NCBI RefSeq assembly: GCF_002374315.1
Contig: NZ_NWUX01000027.1
Coordinates: 1 to 36,494 of the forward strand
Direction of reading: 5' to 3'
Source of the DNA: Vreelandella nigrificans
GTDB lineage: Bacteria; Pseudomonadota; Gammaproteobacteria; Pseudomonadales; Halomonadaceae
DNA length: 36,494 nt
A program made the translations under genes and the position numbers. This document shows, one piece after another, positions 15,866 through 23,597 of the stretch (position 1 is the first letter of the stretch; every line of letters begins with the position of its first letter). The notes beneath the pieces were generated by a model. That model had not been told where the DNA came from and made no database searches. It saw nothing but the letters and a program-made list of their open reading frames with translations.

Positions 15866-16118
15866 AGGCAATACCTGGGAAGCGTATGAAACTATGCGCG
15901 AAAAGGACAAACGATTGCACAAGGCTTTGTGCAAATTGCTCAAGGAAATGCTGCGTTCAAACGACCCAGCTTCAGGTTTAGGAAAGCCTGAACCACTAAA
16001 GCACAACCTATCTGGCCTATGGTCTAAGCGGATATCACAGAAAGATCGTTTAATATATCGATTCGATGACAAGTTCATTTATATCTTCGCTATTGGTGGT
16101 CACTACGATCAGCCCTAA
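15846..16118 (+). CDS. yoeB: YoeB-family mRNA interferase toxin
   Basis: 90 residues. GKPEPLKHNLSGLWSKRI is the family hallmark. By comparison with E. coli YoeB, the catalytic residues correspond to E49, R68 and H86, all present. YoeB toxins cleave mRNA at the ribosome. The toxin looks intact. Its stop TAA (16116-16118) is part of the cassette core box GCCCTAAC (16112-16119), so the reading frame ends exactly at the cassette border. Confidence 0.93.
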   Translation: MRSLVFEGNTWEAYETMREKDKRLHKALCKLLKEMLRSNDPASGLGKPEPLKHNLSGLWSKRISQKDRLIYRFDDKFIYIFAIGGHYDQP

Positions 16119-16119
16119 C
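16112..16119 (-). repeat. 5' core box of the toxin-antitoxin cassette
   Basis: GCCCTAAC is the exact reverse complement of GTTAGGGC at 15539-15546, so the cassette runs from about 15540 to 16119. To its right I find no convincing attC partner. GTTAGAA at 16227-16233 is the only candidate, and the arms do not pair. Confidence 0.7.
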
Positions 16120-16317
16120 AGTTTTATTCATGCGCATGCGCGTTTTCCTGGGAAGTCCTACCTTGCCAAAAGGCACCTAACTCACTGGTAGAAAAGTGGG
16201 AAATACTATTTTTCCTCGTAAGGCTCGTTAGAAAAATGCGCATACTCGTTAACATTATCACCAATCTTTCTGCGGATAGCCGCTCAGGGCCGAAAGTCGT
16301 CATCAGCTATCCCCTCT

Positions 16318-16604
16318 TATAAAACGCCTGACTCTGCGCAATCCCTCCTCTCTCTTCCTGCTGCTCATAGCACCACGCCACATCGGTGTGTAGTAGGTGA
16401 CATCGCCCTTGAGCGGGCAGTAAATCGTAGTTTCGGAAATGAATAGCAAATCCCCCCACACATCTTCGCGGGGGAAGTAGTGGCGTGGCGGGTAGCCTCT
16501 CTCACGGAGTTCGATAGCTCAGATGCGGTATGCAAAGTGCCGTTGGCATACGCCTGCACGTGTTGGCTAACGGGATGAAGCTCAATGCGTGAGGCATTTT
16601 GCAT
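16318..16604 (-). pseudogene. broken second copy of the DUF427 gene
   Basis: The first residues (RIELHPVSQHVQAYANGT) match the intact gene at 6881-7204. The reading frame is then lost, but the DNA match continues through the FPREDV-, CPFKG- and AWCYEQ-coding segments to about 16318. The flanks also match: the upstream repeat and GACCTGGGTCA on the right, and the GGCCGAAAGTCGTCAT stretch on the left. It is an old duplicate inactivated by frameshifts. Confidence 0.8.
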
Positions 16605-16903
16605 TAGATTGTCCCTGCGGCGATTTTCGCTCTAGTAATTTCAGACTAGCAGCTAACTTCGTTTAAGCCTACTTCAAGCGTGTAACACCTTAGGCTACGA
16701 GATTGACCTGGGTCAGCTTATCAGCACTCCTTTTAACCAATCATAACCTCACGACGATGAGCCCAAAATGGATGACCCGACCAGTGTCTAAGAATAATTT
16801 ATTCCATGCATAGAATGACGGGTATCAGCAGAGAATGCCCGCGAACTGGGAGTCTTGGCTTTAGAGCATTGACTTACATACAGTTGCATGTTGAGTTCGC
16901 GAT
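16605..16903. repeat. upstream repeat element, copy 2, and empty spacer
   Basis: 16622-16660 (GATTTTCGCTCTAGTAA...AGCAGCTAACTTC) matches the region upstream of the intact DUF427 gene. GACCTGGGTCA recurs at 16706-16716. From about 16720 to 16903 I see no gene or structure. Confidence 0.5.
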
Positions 16904-17254
16904 TTATTTCTTTCTATTTGGCTTGTTCTTTAATGCTTGGGAACGAAGGGCCGCTTCGAATGAGCGATGCGCCCAGATGGCGGCTTGCTCGCGATCATCC
17001 ATGACTTCATCGGGAGCCAGATAGTAGGACATCTTCGTTAACTTGCCGCTCTTGTTGTACTCGAACGGACCTAATCCCTCTTTCTCGAAGTAGCCTAAGT
17101 TTTTAGCGTCCGCTTTCAAGTAAAGGGTGTCTTCGGCGACGAGAGCAAACATCAATCCATTGTGGTATATGCCGTACCCGCCGAACATTTTCCGAGCGGT
17201 GATTGGCCCGAAGAGCTCGAAGGCTTCCTGAAGGTACTCAATGTATTCACTCAT
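16904..17254 (-). CDS. TfoX/Sxy N-terminal domain protein
   Basis: 116 residues. The TfoX-N hallmark ITARKMFGGYGIYHNGLMFAL is near the start, followed by LYLKADAKN and the late segment MSYYLAPDEVMDD. There is no C-terminal TfoX domain, so it is not the full competence regulator. Stand-alone TfoX-N proteins are common and of unknown function. AGGAGT lies about 12 bases before the ATG. Confidence 0.88.
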   Translation of the reverse strand: MSEYIEYLQEAFELFGPITARKMFGGYGIYHNGLMFALVAEDTLYLKADAKNLGYFEKEGLGPFEYNKSGKLTKMSYYLAPDEVMDDREQAAIWAHRSFEAALRSQALKNKPNRKK

Positions 17255-17385
17255 AAACTAATCAAGCACTCCTAAGGCTCAACAGAAAAGGCTCATCGGT
17301 ATCATACGCGCCAGCGATTGGCTTAGCTTGATCGCGAGCGCAGGGCGAGCTTCTCTCCCCCTCTAACACCTTGCTAGTACGCTTC

Positions 17386-18012
17386 TTACCTTTGCTTCAT
17401 GAACGCAACAGCCAGTCCCGAAGATATAAACGTAACGCCAGCCCCAATATTTAAGCCAGAAACCAATTTGGGTTTGTTTCTCAGCCATTCCGATAACTTA
17501 GATGAAAACACGCCCATGAGGCTGAAACCCACGGCTGTTAAAACCGCAAACCAAACCCCATAGCCAATCATTTGCCATGTCACAGAGCCCAGATTAGGAT
17601 TTACAAATTGAGGGACAAATGCGAGCACAAACATACCCGGCTTAGGGTTGAGTGCAGCTGAAAGGAAACCGGTTGAAAATACGGTTTTTAAAGACTGTTT
17701 TTTTGCAGGCTCTAAGGTAAATAGATTGCGAGACCGAAGGACTTTGACGCCTAGCCAAATTAGATAACCCGCACCAATGATCTTGACCACATAGAAGGCT
17801 AGCTCGGAAGTTTGGATTAAAAGAGTCAGCCCAAATGTTGCCGCTAGCACGTGAAATAAAATCCCGGTTCCGGACGATAGACCAGAAACAGTGGCAGCCA
17901 ATCTACCCTGGCTTAAACCTCGCCCTATCGCCAGCATATTATCTGGCCCTGGGGATATCACCAGCAGTAAACATGCCAATGTATATGCGGCCAAAACCTC
18001 TAATGGAAACAT
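17386..18012 (-). CDS. LysE/RhtB-family amino-acid exporter
   Basis: 208 residues with about six hydrophobic segments. The conserved N-terminal motif ISPGPDNMLAIGRGLSQG and the segment GAGYLIWLGVKVLR are typical of LysE/RhtB exporters of homoserine, threonine, lysine or similar compounds. FSTGFLSAALNPKPGMFVLA is the usual NPK motif. GGGGGG before the ATG acts as ribosome site. Substrate unknown. Confidence 0.9.
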   Translation of the reverse strand: MFPLEVLAAYTLACLLLVISPGPDNMLAIGRGLSQGRLAATVSGLSSGTGILFHVLAATFGLTLLIQTSELAFYVVKIIGAGYLIWLGVKVLRSRNLFTLEPAKKQSLKTVFSTGFLSAALNPKPGMFVLAFVPQFVNPNLGSVTWQMIGYGVWFAVLTAVGFSLMGVFSSKLSEWLRNKPKLVSGLNIGAGVTFISSGLAVAFMKQR

Positions 18013-18084
18013 GTTACCCCCCTTAGCCTTATTATCTTCACTTCAGTGATAATATTTTTGGTTAACTTACACGCCACCTGACGC

Positions 18085-18696
18085 TCAGCTAACCCCATGG
18101 TTAGCTTCCCCTTTCGGCCGGTATGCCGCTTCTTTTGGAAGGTGAGCAACCAGCAGTTTCAGGTAGAACAGTGGCAGAAACCACTCCATTCCTGGTGGTG
18201 GTGCAAGCACGTACAATGTTAAAAGAATACTCCCAGCGTACATCAGCAAAGCAACCGGCCGCTGAAGGTAGAGCGGCGACAAAATGATCGCGAAGCCTGC
18301 CACCAAGAGGTACCCTCCAGCAGCGATTAGCCACAGTAAATCAAGCCCGAGGAATAGCCATGACACAAGGGTTAGATGCACAAGGTGCAACATGACAAAG
18401 CCGAAGTGCTGCGCAAAGCCTTGCCCTGCGCGGTGATACCAGCGCTTCCCAGACGAGGTCGAATTGGTGATGATGCCACCCAGGATATCGAACGCTAGCA
18501 CCGCGCATAGGATGTACTGAACGGCTGACCAAGTCCCGATTGCATAAGCCGCATAAGCAACCGCTACACCCGCTGCCCCAATAGGCAATACGAACTGAAG
18601 TACCAACTCTGCTGGCGTCGCACCAGGGCCAACAAAGCGGTCCAAAACTCCTGGCATTCCTTCACGTAGCTTTGGTAACTCTTGCTCAGCGCGCAT
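18085..18696 (-). CDS. integral membrane protein of unknown family
   Basis: 203 residues with five or six membrane segments spread from residue 28 to about 185. Conserved-looking polar features are a YHRAGQGFAQHFGF segment and HLVHL inside or near membranes. I do not recognise the family. AAGGAG precedes the ATG. The 3' end overlaps a perfect inverted repeat AGCTAACC-CCAT-GGTTAGCT (18088-18107), and the 5' side has an attC-like core with a changed base, so it may be a cassette gene. Confidence 0.75.
   Translation of the reverse strand: MRAEQELPKLREGMPGVLDRFVGPGATPAELVLQFVLPIGAAGVAVAYAAYAIGTWSAVQYILCAVLAFDILGGIITNSTSSGKRWYHRAGQGFAQHFGFVMLHLVHLTLVSWLFLGLDLLWLIAAGGYLLVAGFAIILSPLYLQRPVALLMYAGSILLTLYVLAPPPGMEWFLPLFYLKLLVAHLPKEAAYRPKGEANHGVS
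18088..18107. repeat. perfect inverted repeat at the 3' end of the membrane protein gene
   Basis: AGCTAACC/GGTTAGCT with a 4-base loop. Each arm contains an attC-like core (GCTAAC / GTTAGC), but the whole is only 20 bp. It could be a collapsed attC or a simple hairpin. Confidence 0.5.
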
Positions 18697-18712
18697 TAAT
18701 GTCTCCTTTTGA

Positions 18713-18860
18713 GGCTGACGCTGCCAATAGTAGAGAATACCATTAACTATATAGCCGATTGCGGCCTCCGTCGCGGGTGCGCCGTAGGCTTACCACGCGC
18801 TACAAGACTATTAACACCCACCTATTGCAGCAGCCGTAACCGAGACTTGCCTTGTTAAGT
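18713..18860 (-). repeat. possible attC site (148 bp)
   Basis: The right core GTTAAGT (18854-18860), preceded by GCCTT, is a good end-of-cassette box and matches the methyltransferase cassette's 5' core at 19447-19453. The left core reads GGCTGAC (GTC instead of GTT), and the arms pair poorly. The site is probably degenerate. Confidence 0.45.
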
Positions 18861-19436
18861 GTTTTTTTGGACAAAGGCACGGTAACTTTGCGCATCTTTG
18901 CCGCTCATGGTGCTCGCGCCAACCACTTCATCGTAGACATACTGAAAGCCACCAAATAGCTCTCTCAGCTCCTCGGGCCTGCTGTAGCGCATGGGTATTC
19001 CTAGACCGGCTGTAAAAACCGTCTCTTCTTTTGAACAGAACTCAGCAATGTGAAGGAGCCCTCCGGGCTTCAATACACGCATAATCTCCGCAACTACTTC
19101 GACTCGCTCGTCCAATGAAGGGATACACGTAAAAACCGCACAAACCACGACTGCATCGAACGAACAGTCATCAAAGGGCAGTGTTGCCGTAGATGAATGC
19201 AATAGAGAAAGCTCTGGGAACATCTTGAGCCCGCGTTCAAGCATTATAGAAGACGGATCTATACCAATCACATTGGTGTATCCGCTCTCAGTTAACTCCT
19301 TAACGATCCGGCCATAACCACACCCAAAATCAAGCACTTTGGCCGGTAAATTAACCATGCTCAGGAATCGCTTCCGATCTATTTCTAGGTTGAAGTTAAC
19401 TTGGTTGGCGACGCTATCCCAGCCTTCTAAGACCAT
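18855..19436 (-). CDS. class I SAM-dependent methyltransferase (cassette)
   Basis: 193 residues. SAM motif I is VLDFGCGYGRIVKEL near residue 36, motif II is in VIGIDPSSIML, and the post-I acidic region and VLKPGGLLHIAEF (motif III) follow. This is the UbiE/Methyltransf_11 type; the substrate is unknown. Its stop is next to the core GTTAAGT, and the same core (ACTTAAC) is at its 5' border, so it is a single-gene cassette. Confidence 0.88.
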   Translation of the reverse strand: MVLEGWDSVANQVNFNLEIDRKRFLSMVNLPAKVLDFGCGYGRIVKELTESGYTNVIGIDPSSIMLERGLKMFPELSLLHSSTATLPFDDCSFDAVVVCAVFTCIPSLDERVEVVAEIMRVLKPGGLLHIAEFCSKEETVFTAGLGIPMRYSRPEELRELFGGFQYVYDEVVGASTMSGKDAQSYRAFVQKNT

Positions 19437-19446
19437 GCTATTACCT

Positions 19447-19547
19447 ACTTAACACACTGCTGTGAGGCTGAAAACGCACAGCCACTAATGCCAGCTTTAA
19501 CTAAAAATACCAAATGTTTGAAATTCTTCTTAAACAGGGTGTTAGGA
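19447..19547 (-). repeat. attC recombination site (101 bp)
   Basis: Cores ACTTAAC (19447-19453) and GTTAGGA (19541-19547). The arms AACACACTG and CAGGGTGTT pair with extrahelical bases. The stop TAA of the GNAT gene (19542-19544) lies in the right core. Confidence 0.85.
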
Positions 19548-19970
19548 GAGCTCTTTAGCCATGCAGAAAAACCTATCATCTTCTGCAACCACACTGAAAC
19601 CAAGCCGCTTATAAAGATGATGCGCTGGGCTAATTTTAAACGCTCTTAGCCGGAGCTGTATTGCTCCCGACTCTCTCGCCAACCTTAAAGACTCGCCAAG
19701 GGCAGATGCACCAATGCCTTTATTTTGAAATTTGTCACGAACTTGAAGATCTCGTAAATAACAGCTCTCATGGTCGAATTCCAGGCGAATTACACCAACC
19801 ACTTCACCATTCAGCAAAATGTCCCAGTTTTCCAGCTTGAGAATTTGTTCCAATATTCTGGCTTGATCCCAATCAACAGAGTAATGCTCATAGTACGAAC
19901 GCATATTGTCGTATGTCATCTCTGCTGACTTCGCAAAGTCAGTAGTTGGTTGATATGAGATCACTATCAA
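19542..19970 (-). CDS. GNAT-family acetyltransferase (cassette)
   Basis: 142 residues. Motif A is VRDKFQNKGIGASAL, preceded by the strand CYLRDLQ and followed by IQLRLRAFKISPAHHLYKRL and GF, typical of GNATs. Substrate unknown. Both cassette borders carry the same core (TCCTAAC at 19973-19979; GTTAGGA at 19541-19547), so the cassette is nearly all coding sequence. Confidence 0.88.
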   Translation of the reverse strand: MIVISYQPTTDFAKSAEMTYDNMRSYYEHYSVDWDQARILEQILKLENWDILLNGEVVGVIRLEFDHESCYLRDLQVRDKFQNKGIGASALGESLRLARESGAIQLRLRAFKISPAHHLYKRLGFSVVAEDDRFFCMAKELS

Positions 19971-19972
19971 TC

Positions 19973-20114
19973 TCCTAACAGATATTGGGCGGTACGTTCT
20001 ATGGTGGTGAGTACGCCAGCATATGAATCAACCACATTCAGCCTGGTTAATGCCCTCTCCAACATCTTAATTGTCAATAAAACCAATCATTACTGTGAAC
20101 GCCTTGTGTTAGCA
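19973..20114 (-). repeat. attC recombination site (142 bp)
   Basis: Cores TCCTAAC (19973-19979) and GTTAGCA (20108-20114). The inner arms GGGCGGTACGTTC and GAACGCC pair with a bulge. It is longer than the other sites, similar in size to Vibrio-type repeats. Confidence 0.75.
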
Positions 20115-20129
20115 CAAATTGCCATCTAT

Positions 20130-20465
20130 TCAGGCTTTTTTCACAAACTGGGCGGTGACCATCATGTCGCCGGCGCCATCAACCTTGCAGTCTAGTTGGT
20201 GATCTTTACCCTCCTTGAGCCGCTTGATGACCGCCTTGGTGCCAATTTTGAGAACGATTGAGCTGCCTTTGACCTTGAGGTCTTTGATTAACGTCACCTT
20301 ATCGCCTTCAGATAACAGGGTGCCGTTGGCATCTTTCACCGTTACGGTGTTTTCCGCTTCAATTTCGGAAGGATTCCACTCATGAGCGCATTCCGGGCAA
20401 ATGAACAGGCTTTGATCCTGATAAACGAATTCAGATTGGCAATTTGGGCAAGGTGGGCACGACAT
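20130..20465 (-). CDS. YjdM/PhnA-family zinc-ribbon protein
   Basis: 111 residues. The N-terminal zinc ribbon has CPPCPNCQ and CPECAHEW pairs of Cys. The C-terminal SH3-like domain, DANGTLLSEGDKVTLIKDL and onward, is the hallmark of YjdM (formerly PhnA). The family is widespread and its role is unclear. The 5' border (TGCTAAC at 20607-20613) equals the reverse complement of the 3' border (GTTAGCA at 20108-20114), so it is a cassette with about 140 bases of leader. Confidence 0.9.
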   Translation of the reverse strand: MSCPPCPNCQSEFVYQDQSLFICPECAHEWNPSEIEAENTVTVKDANGTLLSEGDKVTLIKDLKVKGSSIVLKIGTKAVIKRLKEGKDHQLDCKVDGAGDMMVTAQFVKKA

Positions 20466-20606
20466 AGACGATAACTTCTGTGGTTTGGTTAGCTGCCTAT
20501 GATACTGAGCCTGCGTAGCCTTGGCGAATGCATCCCGGCAGGTTTAGAGGGATCTAAGGTTGGCTCTGTCGTGAATAGTGCAGTGCTTAGCGCTAGGCTT
20601 TCTTAG

Positions 20607-20647
20607 TGCTAACCACTGCCCTGCTCTCACGGTGCATGTTGTTGGCT
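20607..20647 (-). repeat. short attC-like site (41 bp)
   Basis: The core TGCTAAC (20607-20613) is a real cassette border. The partner GTTGGCT (20641-20647) overlaps the stop of the HAD gene. At 41 bp this is below the usual attC size and the arms pair weakly. It marks the right end of the recognisable array. Confidence 0.5.
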
Positions 20648-21342
20648 CAGCCTATTAGACGCTCGCTCAACGCGACGAGGTCTTCAGCCACAAAATCCCA
20701 TGCTTCTTCTGCTTCTAAATCTTTGCTCTGTTGCGGGCCATATTCTGTACGACGGGGTATAAACGCCGTTTTCATTCCCAACGCACGGGCAGCACGCAGA
20801 TCATAATTGTGCGCCGCGCATAACATCACCTCTTCAGGCGGCAGGCGCAGTAGGCGGCAAGCCCCTAAATAGACCTCGGGGTCAGGCTTGTAGTGTTGGA
20901 ATAACTCGGCGCAAAACACCATATCCCATGGCAGTTTGGCATAGCGGGCAACATCCACCATTAGCGACAAATTGCCGTTAGTCAGGGTTGCAATGATGTA
21001 GTGCTCTTTTAATTGTTGAAGGCCACGCTGAACATCCGGCCATGGGTCTAATTGGTGCCAAAAGTGATTGACGCGATCAATGGTCGCCTCGTCTAGCGCA
21101 ATCCCCTGTTGATTGAGTAGTTTGACTAGACTTTCTCGATGCAGATCATCCAATCCCACCCATGGGGTTTCGCCTTGTCGTACTCTATTCATCGAAGGGG
21201 CATACTGATGGCGCCACTGATCCGTCAACACTTCACTGGGGAGTTCAATCCCCAGCTCTTTCTCTAGCTCACTGAATTGATGAATCAAACTAGAGCGCCA
21301 ATCAACAATAGTGCCAAATACATCAAACACGATAGCTTTCAT
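20647..21342 (-). CDS. HAD-superfamily haloacid dehalogenase-type hydrolase
   Basis: 231 residues. Motif I is FDVFGTIVDW with the nucleophile Asp, motif II is ATLTNGN, the conserved Lys is in HYKPDPEVYLGA, and the C-terminal motif is AAHNYDLRAARALGMKTAFI. This set fits type II (S)-2-haloacid dehalogenases, which hydrolyse 2-haloalkanoic acids by an Asp-ester intermediate; other HAD substrates are possible. AAGGAG is 6 bases before the ATG. No matching 5' cassette core is found, so it is probably not a cassette gene. Confidence 0.88.
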   Translation of the reverse strand: MKAIVFDVFGTIVDWRSSLIHQFSELEKELGIELPSEVLTDQWRHQYAPSMNRVRQGETPWVGLDDLHRESLVKLLNQQGIALDEATIDRVNHFWHQLDPWPDVQRGLQQLKEHYIIATLTNGNLSLMVDVARYAKLPWDMVFCAELFQHYKPDPEVYLGACRLLRLPPEEVMLCAAHNYDLRAARALGMKTAFIPRRTEYGPQQSKDLEAEEAWDFVAEDLVALSERLIG

Positions 21343-21482
21343 TAACTACTCCTTTTCGTTGGATGGTCATTAGTAGCCCCAATAGTGTCATGGCGATCAG
21401 CAGGCTGTAGCCTGCTTCCGTCAGATAAGCTTTAAACTTACTTTAGCTAAATCAATCGAAAGGAAATAGCGCTTTTGATTAT

Positions 21483-21553
21483 TTGCAACGCCCGACGAAC
21501 GGCAGCTCCAATTAGTTGTTATTAAGCCACTGGCCTTCTGTCGGGCGTAGCAG
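21483..21553 (-). repeat. attC-like hairpin downstream of the epoxide hydrolase gene
   Basis: TTGCAAC-GCCCGAC (21483-21496) pairs with GTCGGGC-GTAGCAG (21540-21553). The inner stem CGCCCGAC/GTCGGGCG is perfect. The right core has GTAG instead of GTT, so if it was an attC it has decayed. It could also act as a terminator. Confidence 0.4.
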
Positions 21554-21568
21554 ATAAATTCAATCCTC

Positions 21569-22468
21569 TCACTTCATGTAACCTTGGCCACAGAACTTAA
21601 GGATAGTGTCAGCGACTATCTTCGGCGCCTCCCGTTGCGGGAAGTGCCCTACGCCATCAAGCAGCTTCCGCTCGTAACGTTGTTGGAAGAAAGCCTCTCG
21701 CCCTTTGGAACTATCAGGATGATTACAAGTATCTGCATTGCCATGTATTACCAGTGTTGGTACAGACAAGACAGGGGCGGGATTTAGGCGTGACTCGTCT
21801 TCAGCATAGGTAGGGTCCCCCTCGGCAAAGCCCCAGCGATGACGGTAGGAGTGCAGCACGACTTCAGCCCAATCCTCCCCCTGGAATGCTTGTGCGGCTT
21901 CCTCAAAATCAGCTTGGCTGTACCAACCAACCGGTGCCCAAGTGTCCCACATTAGCCGCGTGAAGACTTCACGCTCTTCCCGTACGACACGTGCGCCGCG
22001 CGGCGTTGCCATGAACCAGTGATACCAGTAGTTGCGTGCCTGCTGCATAGACAGCGCCTGATTAGGGTCATTGGTGCCATAGCCCACCGACAGCATCACT
22101 AAGTGTGCGGCCAAGCCACCTTGCAAGCCACAGGCATTGGCGGCTGCGCGTGCGCCCCAGTCATGACCAATTAGCGTTGGTTGCTCCAGCCCCAACGCAT
22201 TTACAAACGCCAGCAGATCCCGCCCTAGCGCCGACAGTTGCCCGCTGCGAGGAGTGGTCGCATCAAGGAATCTAGTGGGTGCAAAGCCACGTAGCGCAGG
22301 CGCAAGAACGCGGTAACCCGTATTTGCCAGGATAGGAGCAACGCTCTTCCAGCACTCCGGGCTGTCTGGCCAACCGTGCAGAAGCACGGCAGTACGTGCC
22401 CCTTCGGGGTTCCATTCGAGATAAGCAATATCAAGCCGTTCGGTAGTGACGCTGTGGTAAGTATTCAT
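21569..22468 (-). CDS. alpha/beta hydrolase, epoxide hydrolase-like
   Basis: 299 residues. The oxyanion motif is HGWPDSPECW, the nucleophile elbow is GHDWGARAA with Asp as nucleophile, and the catalytic His is in GVGHFPQREAP. An Asp nucleophile and a W after it point to epoxide hydrolases or haloalkane dehalogenases rather than esterases. AGGTGAG precedes the ATG. A LysR-type regulator gene is divergent about 100 bases away and probably controls it. Confidence 0.85.
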   Translation of the reverse strand: MNTYHSVTTERLDIAYLEWNPEGARTAVLLHGWPDSPECWKSVAPILANTGYRVLAPALRGFAPTRFLDATTPRSGQLSALGRDLLAFVNALGLEQPTLIGHDWGARAAANACGLQGGLAAHLVMLSVGYGTNDPNQALSMQQARNYWYHWFMATPRGARVVREEREVFTRLMWDTWAPVGWYSQADFEEAAQAFQGEDWAEVVLHSYRHRWGFAEGDPTYAEDESRLNPAPVLSVPTLVIHGNADTCNHPDSSKGREAFFQQRYERKLLDGVGHFPQREAPKIVADTILKFCGQGYMK

Positions 22469-22574
22469 AATTTAGTCTCACCTAGTTGGTTATGGCGTTA
22501 AGCCTACCTGGACGAATCATATCGATTGGTGAATAATCAAACCCTATTAACAACATTTTGCGTTGAATGACTTG

Positions 22575-23471
22575 ATGGACACTCTTCCCATAGCTAACGG
22601 CACACCACTGGATACCGTATTGCTGCGTACCTTCCTCGGCGTCGTCGACAGCGGCAGCTTTGCTCTGGCGGCCGAAAACTTGGCCCTGACACCTTCGGCA
22701 GTGAGCGGACATATTAAGCGTCTGGAGCAGCTCGTCAGCACAAGACTGCTTACCCGCACGACGCGTCGACTGGAGCTAACTCAGGCCGGCGATATCCTGT
22801 ACGCCTACGGCCGCAGCATTCTGGATTTGGAACGCGAGGCGCGTGCCAAGCTACGCGGTTCACCGTTGAAGGGACGGCTTAGGGTGGGTGCTTCGGAAGA
22901 TTTCGCCAGCAACTGGCTCCCCCAGATACTGCAGCGATTTCGTCGCTGGTACCCCGATGCCACGATTGAGCTGCAAGTGGGCATCACGGCCAATCTGCTT
23001 CGCCAGCAGGAGTGTGGTCATCTTGATCTGGTGTTTGGCAAGCAATGCAGCCGATTCTCAGAGACCGGGGAGCTGTTGTGGGAAGAACCGTTGGCTTGGT
23101 GTTTCGCTGCGAACCAGCCGTTGGAATTCAGGGCTGACCAGCCACTGCCGCTAGCCCTCTTTCCAGACCCGTGCATCTATCGAGAATCGGCTATTGCGGC
23201 GCTGAGCAATGCAGGCCAAGAATGGCGCGTGGTATTTGAAAGCAGCAGTATGGCAGGCTGCCTGGCAGCGGCACGTTCTGGTTTTGCTGTCACCGTCATT
23301 GCTAATAGTCAATTAAGGGAAGGCGTACGTTTACTGGGTACTAAAGATGGATGGCCGCCACTGCCGATTGCAAGATTCTATGCTTTCCCTCGCACTGATA
23401 ACCCTACCAGTACCGCCCTTATTGACGCGGCACGGCATGCGGGTACGCAAAGCTACTTTAGAGCCTGCTAA
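22575..23471 (+). CDS. LysR-family transcriptional regulator
   Basis: 298 residues from the ATG at 22575; a TTG at 22563 would add 4. The N-terminal winged helix-turn-helix reads LRTFLGVVDSGSFALAAENL, followed by SAVSGHIKRLEQLV. The C-terminal half is the periplasmic-binding-like effector domain. It is divergent from the epoxide hydrolase-like gene and likely regulates it. No ribosome site is strong at either start. Confidence 0.9.
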   Translation: MDTLPIANGTPLDTVLLRTFLGVVDSGSFALAAENLALTPSAVSGHIKRLEQLVSTRLLTRTTRRLELTQAGDILYAYGRSILDLEREARAKLRGSPLKGRLRVGASEDFASNWLPQILQRFRRWYPDATIELQVGITANLLRQQECGHLDLVFGKQCSRFSETGELLWEEPLAWCFAANQPLEFRADQPLPLALFPDPCIYRESAIAALSNAGQEWRVVFESSSMAGCLAAARSGFAVTVIANSQLREGVRLLGTKDGWPPLPIARFYAFPRTDNPTSTALIDAARHAGTQSYFRAC

Positions 23472-23597
23472 AGCTCTCGGCGACCGATTTCGTGTAGATA
23501 TAAAACTGCCCGTTGGGAGTCATCACGGCTTTCCAGTATAACTGCCCTCTCTACAATAGCCCTTCGGTCTAGGCCATTTTCTGACAATGAATCTTCA

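Noticed and set aside
16113..16233. Possible attC to the right of the toxin-antitoxin cassette, ending GTTAGAA.
   Set aside because: The arms beside the cores are not complementary. Only the left core is supported, by its match to 15539-15546.
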